Below are positions 7,101 to 12,185 of a stretch of 15,205 nt of DNA, in pieces; position 1 is the first letter of the stretch; every line of letters begins with the position of its first letter. Both the position numbers and the translations under genes were made by a program. A model generated the notes under the pieces. The model was given only the letters and a program-made list of their open reading frames with translations, ran no database searches and was not told the DNA's origin. Source of the stretch: Leptonema sp964619535 (GTDB lineage Bacteria > Spirochaetota > Leptospiria > Leptospirales > Leptonemataceae); NCBI GenBank assembly GCA_964619535.1, contig CAZUEX010000026.1, positions 1 through 15,205 of the forward strand. The letters run 5' to 3'.

Positions 7101-7620
7101 AACGCAGATTCCAATCCTGATAGGAGCGCAGCTCGGCAAGGTCATGGTTACCCGACTCGTCGGTGATGGCATATTGATAGATCCAGCCGACGGCCGTCGC
7201 ATCGGGGCCGATCTCGGTCTGCACGCCCTGTGGCAGGGTCGGCAGAATCTTCGAAAGATATTCGAGCACGCGGCTTCGCGCCCAGTAGATGTCCGTTCCG
7301 TCTTCGAAGATGACATAGACGTAGGAATAGCCGAAGTCCGAAAATCCGCGAATGGATTTCACGCCCGGAGCGCCGAGCAGCGAACGTATGATCGGATACG
7401 TTACCTGATCCTCGATGATATCGGGGCTGCGATCCCACTTTGAATAGAGGATCACCTGCGTATCGCTCAGGTCGGGCAGAGCATCCATGGGAATGTTCTT
7501 CATCGCCACGTAGGCGCCGGCGCTGATGACAGCGGCCAGGATGACGACAAGCAGGCTGTTATGCGCGCTGAAATGGATGACTCTTTGAATCCAGCTTTCT
7601 TTCTGTTCCTGTGTCTGCAT
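4192..7620 (-). CDS. cusA: CusA-type heavy-metal RND efflux transporter (Cu(I)/Ag(I))
   Basis: This 1142-residue proton-driven inner-membrane transporter forms the core of a tripartite pump reaching the outside through CusB- and CusC-type partners. The family's start (PMDALPDLSDTQVILYS, about residues 45-61) is clear. So are the proton-relay helix SIGVLVDGAIVEVENA with Asp414, the periplasmic GSEFMPPLNEGTILYMP, and GLDAETG in the late transmembrane part. The three methionines that bind Cu(I)/Ag(I) in E. coli CusA (Met573, Met623, Met672) have counterparts in LYMPTTLPG (Met613), FSMVET (Met663) and RIDMLSTG (Met734). This points to monovalent copper or silver rather than the divalent ions of CzcA. 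The ATG follows the cusB stop after two bases and uses GGAG within the end of cusB, so the two are co-translated. The length is slightly above the usual 1040-1050, partly from insertions near residues 430-455 and 677-700. Confidence 0.97.
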   Translation of the reverse strand: MQTQEQKESWIQRVIHFSAHNSLLVVILAAVISAGAYVAMKNIPMDALPDLSDTQVILYSKWDRSPDIIEDQVTYPIIRSLLGAPGVKSIRGFSDFGYSYVYVIFEDGTDIYWARSRVLEYLSKILPTLPQGVQTEIGPDATAVGWIYQYAITDESGNHDLAELRSYQDWNLRYQLQSLQGVAEVASIGGFVKQYQVHINPASLLAYDLKLPEVAEAIRRSNDESGGRLLEMSGREYMIRGRGYIKNLEDIENIAVGSDPKTGTAILLKQLGRIEIGPDMRRGAADLDGRGDAPGGIVVMRQGENALNVIERVKKRIAEIEPYLPEGMKIVTTYDRSELIKKSIDTLRHTLVEEILIVSLVILLFLWHWPSASVAIITIPVSVFLAFLPMYFMGITSNLMSLAGIAISIGVLVDGAIVEVENAYKKIEHWLDDQGIRNGVVDHATASRPGFRESFFAVRLEAMKEVGPSVFFSLLVIAVSFLPIFTLVDQEGRLFKPLAYSKNLAMAIASILAITLDPAIRMLYARITPFEFKPAWLARICTVLFVGRYYREDEHPVSKVLFRLYEPACRYVLERPKKALAAAGILMATTVPMYISLGSEFMPPLNEGTILYMPTTLPGISVEEAKKVLQLQDKILKSFPEVERVYGKAGRADTSLDPAPFSMVETVVVLKPKEEWSKKERWFSFLPDFTHFLFRWIWSDRITYDELISRMNEKMQIPGWTNAFTMPIRGRIDMLSTGIRTPIGIKVQGADLKEIEIIGRQIEKSLENVPGTRSVFAERVMGGYYLDFDLRREDLARYGLTVDDAQQILQLALGGETLTVTVEGRERYPVHLRYQPAFRQDLAALRRILVPTPSGAHIPMSQIADIHVVQGPSMIRDENGLLTGYVYVDIEGRDIGGYVKEAKQVVRDHVNVPNGYTLMWSGQYENMQRVEQRLKIVLPLTLFLVVLLIHFNTKSWPKTGIVLLAVPFSLVGAIWFLWLLDYNVSIAVWVGMIALMGLDAETGTFMLLFLDLSYNDAKKKGMLRNEADLREAILHGAVKRVRPKIMTVAAAFLGLIPILWSDGTGSDLMKRIAAPMVGGLITSFVLELLIYPVLYEMWRLREWKKPSFQFKKQNLTETFEATTVEAKLYGKRVSRKKRKDNE

Positions 7621-7622
7621 CG

Positions 7623-8702
7623 TTATTCTCCGCGCAGCCTGGATTCAGAATCGATCAGGAATGTGGCCGAGGCGACGACGACCTCGCCCGCCGATAGTCC
7701 TGAGAGGATGGCAATGCCTTCATCGGCCTCACGACCTACCTGGACACGACGCGGCGAGAAATGCGTACCGTTTCGCACCACATAAACAAGCTGCTCCGTT
7801 CCCGTATCGATAAGGGCATCACGCGGAATCACAAGACCGCGACCCGCTTTCGACAGGATCGAGACGTTCACATACATATCGGGCTTGAGATCGGCCGCAT
7901 TCCTTACCTCGATACGAGCCTGAAGATTACGCGTTTCCGGATCGACGGTGGGGCTGACCGATCGCACCGTCCCCTCCCAGCCTTCGCTGCCGCTTCCCGG
8001 CAGTCGGATGCGGGCCTTCATTCCTGGTTTAACCGATGGCAGATCGTTCTGATAGAGCGCCGCATAAACCCACGTCGTATTGCCGCCTCCCTGTAAATAC
8101 AGCGATTCGTATTCTTTACGTCGGGCAGGTAACGTGCGAATCTCTTCTTCGCCCATGCCGAGCATCTTCAAACGGGTGATGGCATACTGCCTGAGGCCTG
8201 GATCGCCGGCTGCAATCGTCAGGTACTCGCGAATCGCCACCGCAAGCTCGGGATCAAAGGCCACACGGCCCGTTGTGCGGATGCTCGTATGTAGCTCTTT
8301 CTCTTCGACGGTGGCCGTTTTCAGCCCGATGAGCTGCTGTCTCTCTATGCTGACCTCAACGTTGCCGCCCGATCCCGTTTCCATCTTCGAATGATCGTGT
8401 TCGGTATTGACTTCCGTATTGGCCGTCGACTCTCCGGTTTTGTTTTCTGCTACGGGCGGCTTTTTCTTCACAGGAACAAGATCCATGTGACAGATCGGGC
8501 ACTGTCCGGGCCCATCTTCTTTGATCTGAGGATGCATCGGGCATGTCCAGTACGAGACGTCTGAAGCATGATCGCTTTCGTCATGCAGCACAAGCCAGAA
8601 CGATGTGGTCGCTATAACGGCGATAAGCAGAGCGATGATCGCAATCGTAACCCGTCGGCTTCGTGTCTGTAGAGTTGAGATAATTGCGCTTAATACGTTC
8701 AT
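7623..8702 (-). CDS. cusB: CusB-type periplasmic adaptor with heavy-metal-binding domain
   Basis: This 359-residue membrane-fusion protein joins the RND transporter to the outer-membrane channel. One transmembrane segment lies at about residues 18-38. A heavy-metal-binding domain follows at 51-78 (YWTCPMHPQI, then CPICHMDLVPV), common in CusB-like adaptors and probably used to pass copper to the pump. The beta-barrel region (WVYAALYQNDLPSVKPG, then VSPTVDPETRNLQARIEV and LKPDMYVNV) and the membrane-proximal end (VIPRDALIDTG, LSAGEVVVASATFLIDSE) are well preserved. Compared with CusB of about 400 residues it is compact. The sequence passes directly from GRVAFDPELAVAIREYL to MLGMGEEEI and then to WVYA, lacking most of both halves of the usual lipoyl barrel-sandwich. 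AAAGGAGG precedes the start, and the ATG overlaps the cusC stop (ATGA), so translation is coupled. Confidence 0.95.
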   Translation of the reverse strand: MNVLSAIISTLQTRSRRVTIAIIALLIAVIATTSFWLVLHDESDHASDVSYWTCPMHPQIKEDGPGQCPICHMDLVPVKKKPPVAENKTGESTANTEVNTEHDHSKMETGSGGNVEVSIERQQLIGLKTATVEEKELHTSIRTTGRVAFDPELAVAIREYLTIAAGDPGLRQYAITRLKMLGMGEEEIRTLPARRKEYESLYLQGGGNTTWVYAALYQNDLPSVKPGMKARIRLPGSGSEGWEGTVRSVSPTVDPETRNLQARIEVRNAADLKPDMYVNVSILSKAGRGLVIPRDALIDTGTEQLVYVVRNGTHFSPRRVQVGREADEGIAILSGLSAGEVVVASATFLIDSESRLRGE

Positions 8703-10060
8703 AAATCCTCCTTTTTTTCGCTGTCTGCCCGCGGATCAGGCTGAATCAAATTCAGGATGCGAGCAAGTTCGAAGATCTTCTCAAAGCGTTCCGCTTCCAG
8801 TTCTACAGCCTCCATTTCCAGGCTGTAAAGAGTCTCCCAGACGCGCAGAAGCGAGTTGAAATCCGTGCTGCCGGCCTGGTATCCTTCGCGAGCGGCAAGC
8901 ACGGCTCGGTTCGCCTCGGGAATCATGCGGCCTCTGTAAAGTTTGATGCGTTCGGTGGCGCTTTCGATGTCAGAGAGCAGGGCGCGACGGCTTGCCTCGG
9001 CGGCGAGATTGAGATCGTCGTATTGAAACCGTGCTGCGTCGGTAAGTCGGCTGGACTCTTCAACGTTGTTATGGTTATTCAGCGCCGACCATAGAGGAAC
9101 GCGCATGGTGAATCCGAGCGAGATGCGATTGTCGCGTAACGTCTCGGGCGGTTCCATGTTCCCGGGCCTGCTTCGCAGATACTTCGCAAAGATCGTAAAG
9201 TCCGGGGCATAGTCCAGCTTATCGATCGTCGTGCGTTTCTCTTCGATCTGCGAGTCAAGAGAGGCCATCGCAAGCTCGGGGGAAAGCTCGGCCACTTTGC
9301 GCGATTCTTTCTTGATCGCTGCAAGCAGTTCTTCGGCGTAGCCTGCGACGGCATCGAAATTATGCATCGTTTTTATATCCGGAGCATAATATGACAGTGT
9401 CGCCTCGGCCGCTTCATGCTGTTTTTCGTATCGTTGCAGTTTCTCTTCGAGGTTGCGCGATGAGAGCCGCGCCATCGAGATGTCGGCTAATCCGCCCTTG
9501 CCCAGAGCATACTGCGCCCCCGAAATGGAAAGGATCGGCTGGAATCGGCCCAGATACTGTCTCGTCAGATCCAGATGATGATGGATGCGCCATGCAGCCG
9601 TCAGGTCTCGTAGAAACGAGGCCGTCAGCTCGTTAGACGTCGCCATCAGACGCAGGCGCGCCTTCTGTGCTTCGAGATCGACGATATCGGATTCCAGAGA
9701 AAGCCGTCCCGGTGTGGGAATGGCCTGACTGATCATCAGCTCCGTTTCCATAAAGGCCTTCGGCGAAAGATCGGCCGGATCTTTCTTATACGGGGCTTCC
9801 ATGTAGGTGAAGCCGATCATCGGATCAGGATAATACCATCCGCTGTAGCGCGCCTTTGCAAGCGCCGCGGCCAGTCGTTCGGCCGCTGCCTTTGTGCGCG
9901 GATGATTTCTCGTTAGTAATAGCAGGCGTTCTTTGAACGACTGTTCCGGCAGATCAGCCGGTGCCGCAACAACAGGATGCGACAGAGCTCCTATGAAAAA
10001 GAGCAGGATGAATCGACGGTATTCCCGTACGAATGCAGGGCGCGTTATTCCATGAAACAT
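8699..10060 (-). CDS. cusC: TolC/CusC-type outer-membrane efflux channel
   Basis: The 453-residue protein has an N-terminal export signal ending near HPVVAAPA and no lipobox, unlike E. coli CusC, which is lipidated. The family features are NHPRTKAAAERLAAALA near the N-terminus, PDPMIGFTYMEAP, the ELMISQAIPTPGRLSLESDI segment that opens the first repeat, and the second-repeat counterpart ISLGFTMRVPLWSALNNHNNVEESSRL. Alternating strands and long helices fit the OEP fold, whose trimer forms the outer-membrane and periplasmic tunnel. It overlaps the adaptor gene by four bases. Its ribosome binding site lies inside the 3' arm of a 10-base-pair hairpin that starts directly after the upstream gene's stop, suggesting translation coupled to that gene. 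Substrate specificity is inferred from the CusA partner. Confidence 0.93.
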   Translation of the reverse strand: MFHGITRPAFVREYRRFILLFFIGALSHPVVAAPADLPEQSFKERLLLLTRNHPRTKAAAERLAAALAKARYSGWYYPDPMIGFTYMEAPYKKDPADLSPKAFMETELMISQAIPTPGRLSLESDIVDLEAQKARLRLMATSNELTASFLRDLTAAWRIHHHLDLTRQYLGRFQPILSISGAQYALGKGGLADISMARLSSRNLEEKLQRYEKQHEAAEATLSYYAPDIKTMHNFDAVAGYAEELLAAIKKESRKVAELSPELAMASLDSQIEEKRTTIDKLDYAPDFTIFAKYLRSRPGNMEPPETLRDNRISLGFTMRVPLWSALNNHNNVEESSRLTDAARFQYDDLNLAAEASRRALLSDIESATERIKLYRGRMIPEANRAVLAAREGYQAGSTDFNSLLRVWETLYSLEMEAVELEAERFEKIFELARILNLIQPDPRADSEKKEDL

Positions 10061-10064
10061 AAAA

Positions 10065-10096
10065 CCTCCAGAGACTCAGAAAAGAATCTCTGGAGG
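10065..10096 (-). promoter_or_regulatory. Hairpin masking the cusC ribosome binding site
   Basis: CCTCCAGAGA and TCTCTGGAGG form a perfect 10-base-pair stem with a 12-base loop. On the minus strand the second arm ends in GGAGG (10065-10069), which is followed by TTTT and the cusC ATG, so the Shine-Dalgarno sequence is paired. The first arm begins immediately after the TAG stop (10097-10099) of the upstream gene. The TTTT after the stem would also allow it to act as a weak terminator. Confidence 0.7.
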
Positions 10097-10513
10097 CTAT
10101 ATGCGAAGAACTCTTAACCTCAAGAAAAGGCGAAGAGGAGGAGACGTGGCAGGATCGAGTGAATGACGGAAGATATCGGGAGCTGCAGGCTCTTTAATAA
10201 GCTGCAGAGAGGCCTCGTAGAAAGGCAGGGCAACCTCAGTCGGTTGAAGCCGCGAGGCCTTTTCAGGAGCAACCTTACTATCGGAGCAGCCCGGACAGCT
10301 ATTGCCATGATCGCCCCGGTCGTTACAGGGATCGTTCGCCGGCTGCCCGGAATGCATGGGGCAATCAGCTGTCGGTGTAACGGGCGCGGCCCCAACTTCA
10401 CAGGAGGCGGCACAGTAGAGGTTACCGGTAAAGGAAAGGGCCATAAAAAGAGCCGCCGCAGTGAAGATCCTGCGTTGCGATGTGCCCGCTTTTTTAGAGT
10501 GCAGCCCGTCCAT
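10097..10513 (-). CDS. Small secreted Cys/His-rich protein at the head of the pump operon
   Basis: This 138-residue protein has a signal-like stretch at about 14-36 (RRIFTAAALFMALSFTG) followed by cysteines at 34 and 38. The site AASC could serve as a loose lipobox or a signal peptidase I site. The mature part contains CPMH (51-54, the same tetrapeptide as in the CusB metal-binding domain), Cys63, His69 and CPGC (73-76), together a plausible metal-binding cluster. It ends in SPPLRLFLRLRVLRI. Similar short exported proteins with a Cys/His patch and a proline-leucine C-terminal end often stand first in RND metal-efflux operons, but their function is generally unknown and I assign no family. The ribosome binding site is weak (AGGTACAGGC before ATG). 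Its stop codon touches the hairpin that masks cusC. Confidence 0.65.
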   Translation of the reverse strand: MDGLHSKKAGTSQRRIFTAAALFMALSFTGNLYCAASCEVGAAPVTPTADCPMHSGQPANDPCNDRGDHGNSCPGCSDSKVAPEKASRLQPTEVALPFYEASLQLIKEPAAPDIFRHSLDPATSPPLRLFLRLRVLRI

Positions 10514-10547
10514 GCCTGTACCTGTTCGGCTCTGGCATGTTTCGGGT

Positions 10548-10581
10548 TACATGTATAGCTCTTTTTTTTCGGATTTGTGGA
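10548..10581 (-). promoter_or_regulatory. Candidate promoter of the pump operon with overlapping palindrome
   Basis: On the minus strand TCCACA (10576-10581, four of six to a -35) and TATACA (10552-10557, four of six to a -10) are separated by 18 bases that include a run of eight A. The perfect palindrome TACATGTA (10548-10555) overlaps the -10 and could be a regulator site. The start codon at 10513 lies about 39 bases downstream. Confidence 0.33.
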
Positions 10582-11001
10582 TCAGAAAGGCAGATTTTCA
10601 GTAAAAATGAAGCGGCCCTGATGTTCGAGCAGGCCTTCAGGGTAAGGGTCAGTCGTGGAAGGCCAGCAGCTGGCCGAAGCCTGGGGAAGATGGAAGATGT
10701 CCATCGGCAGAAAAAGCGTTTTGCAGCGGCAGCAACGGATGGGATTGGCATCGGTCGTTTCGTTTCGCAGAAGCAGGATGCAGGGCGGAATTCCGCCAAT
10801 CTCGCGCAGTCGAAAACCGATCTCGGTGGCGCTTTTATCGGGGCCGGCGATGATCAGGCAGAAGTTGATGTCGACGTCGTCGTAGCTGTCAGAGGCCTGA
10901 TAGCGAAGACCGCGCTCCAGCAGAGAGGTGCTCAGAATATCTCGCAATGCGGGATCATCGGTGAGAACGAGCACGGTCGGTGATACGCAATGGCCTGGCA
11001 T
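10582..11001 (-). CDS. Cysteine-rich receiver-like protein without a phosphoacceptor
   Basis: From ATG 11001 the protein has 139 residues; AGGA stands about ten bases upstream. A GTG at 11034 gives a longer version but lies inside an inverted repeat and is less likely. The first 105 residues follow the pattern of a response-regulator receiver: strand TVLVLTDDP with the acidic pair Asp15-Asp16, a helix, a strand FCLIIAG near residues 47-53, then CILLLRN and TLFLPMD. The place of the phosphorylated aspartate appears to be Gly or Pro, so it would be a pseudo-receiver. Seven cysteines are present (5, 48, 74, 90, 91, 93, 112), including RCCRC, which a normal receiver lacks. No DNA-binding domain or membrane segment is seen. 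It sits directly upstream of the copper pump operon, so a sensory or metal-related role is possible but unproven. Confidence 0.55.
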   Translation of the reverse strand: MPGHCVSPTVLVLTDDPALRDILSTSLLERGLRYQASDSYDDVDINFCLIIAGPDKSATEIGFRLREIGGIPPCILLLRNETTDANPIRCCRCKTLFLPMDIFHLPQASASCWPSTTDPYPEGLLEHQGRFIFTENLPF

Positions 11002-11017
11002 GAATCTGTTCCTGAAA

Positions 11018-11036
11018 GGGTGCAGCTTCTGCACCC
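11018..11036. promoter_or_regulatory. Perfect inverted repeat before the receiver-like gene
   Basis: GGGTGCAG and CTGCACCC form an 8-base inverted repeat around three bases; one strand reads AAG in the centre. It lies 17 bases upstream of the receiver-like gene and 32 bases after the hydrolase stop. On the minus strand it is followed only by TTTC, so it is a weak terminator at best and could equally be an operator. Confidence 0.45.
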
Positions 11037-11068
11037 TGCCAAGATAGAGATTGAAACCCGTCTGTGTA

Positions 11069-12088
11069 TTATTTTCTTACATTCCGGGATTTTACGGCGT
11101 TGACGAAGAGTACCATCTCCTGAAGCGACCGGTCATAATCGGCATCCACCCAGCGGCTGAGCAGCACATGATTGCCCCGTTCGATGGCGACGGCGCGGTT
11201 GAGCGGATTGGGTTTGTCGAGCATTCCGAACTGGTGAAAGGCGTCGAGCATGGCAGGAACCGATGCCGTCTGATCCTTATGCTGCTCATCTTTATAATAG
11301 TAGAGTAGAAGCACGGGCATGGTCAGGCGTTCGTAGGTACCGCTGTTGGCTGCGTATTCCCGCAGATTCTCAAGGGATTTTATGGCCTTCAGATATTGTT
11401 TTGTGTACCAGAAATCCTGGTATCCCTCTATGCGTTTGTCGTTCGGATCATCCGGACGCTTCTCGGTTTTGCGAAAGGCGCTGCCGTTGACGGTTTCGAG
11501 CAGATACATGGCGCCGGGTTCGTTGGCAAGACGTCCCAACCAGTCCTCGAAATCATAAAACGGCGAGGTGAGGATCAGGCCGTCGATTTCAGGGTGTCTG
11601 GAGCCCAGATACGTTGCCAGAAGGCCTCCCATACTGGTGCCGACGATGATGACGCGATCGCCGAGCAGACGCGTCATCTGATAGGCATCTTCGACCTCGT
11701 TGATATAATCCGAGAAGGTGGCCTGTGCATGATCCTCTGGATTCGTGCCGTGACCCGGAAGGCGTACGTAGTAGGTGTTGGCCTTGAATTTCTCGGCAAG
11801 CTGGTCGACGACAAGCTCCCCCTCGGCGCGGGAGGCACCGTATCCGTGAATATAGAGAATGGCAAACTCTGTCTTATCGGCATAGCGGATCAGGCGCTCT
11901 TCGTTTCCAGGGCGTGCGCCCTTTTCGTGCGAGATGCGCAGTTTTTCTTTCAGGTATTCATCGAAGGTGGCCGGTAGCGTTCGCTTTTTGGAACGATACT
12001 CCGGAGGCAGAAGTACGGCGAGCGCCAGGGCGCCAGCGCCGACGACAAGGGAGAGAAGCAGGATTCTATTTCGCAGTTCACGACTCAT
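11069..12088 (-). CDS. Membrane-anchored alpha/beta hydrolase (lipase/esterase-like)
   Basis: From the preferred ATG at 12088 the protein has 339 residues, beginning MSRELRNR and then a hydrophobic anchor at about 9-27. The remainder is therefore probably periplasmic or outer-leaflet exposed. Alpha/beta-hydrolase marks are the oxyanion strand YIHGYGAS (79-86), LPGHG (110-114), the nucleophile elbow GTSMGG (Ser152), a likely acid near Asp268 and the histidine in RGNHVLL (His307). The closest type by eye is the serine aminopeptidase S33/monoacylglycerol lipase group, acting on ester or lipid substrates, but the substrate cannot be read. An upstream in-frame ATG at 12187 would add 33 residues before the anchor and would overlap the divergent glucosidase start. 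Neither start has a good ribosome binding site. There is no evident link to copper. Confidence 0.85.
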   Translation of the reverse strand: MSRELRNRILLLSLVVGAGALALAVLLPPEYRSKKRTLPATFDEYLKEKLRISHEKGARPGNEERLIRYADKTEFAILYIHGYGASRAEGELVVDQLAEKFKANTYYVRLPGHGTNPEDHAQATFSDYINEVEDAYQMTRLLGDRVIIVGTSMGGLLATYLGSRHPEIDGLILTSPFYDFEDWLGRLANEPGAMYLLETVNGSAFRKTEKRPDDPNDKRIEGYQDFWYTKQYLKAIKSLENLREYAANSGTYERLTMPVLLLYYYKDEQHKDQTASVPAMLDAFHQFGMLDKPNPLNRAVAIERGNHVLLSRWVDADYDRSLQEMVLFVNAVKSRNVRK

Positions 12089-12185
12089 GATGATCAGAAA
12101 CCGGAAGCGGCCCGGAAAAGGACAGGAAAAAAAAGAGAGGCAGGCCGATACTGAATCAGAAACAAAGGTCTTTTTATACAAACCC
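12089..12185. promoter_or_regulatory. Divergent intergenic region between hydrolase and glucosidase genes
   Basis: These 97 bases separate two divergently read genes and must hold at least part of both promoters. The minus strand has TATAAA (12173-12178) as a candidate -10 for the hydrolase, without a convincing -35. On the plus strand TATACA (12175-12180) is too close to the glucosidase ATG to be its usual -10. A purine-rich run (AAAAAAAAGAGAGG) lies in the middle. Confidence 0.25.

Noticed and set aside
6574..7443. Long plus-strand open frame (289 codons) inside cusA
   Set aside because: It lies wholly opposite a well-supported RND gene, has no family-like motif and reflects codon bias of the real strand.
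11934..12185. Upstream extension of the glucosidase frame
   Set aside because: It overlaps the divergent hydrolase start and reads as Arg/Ser-rich sequence without family similarity; the enzyme starts naturally at 12186.
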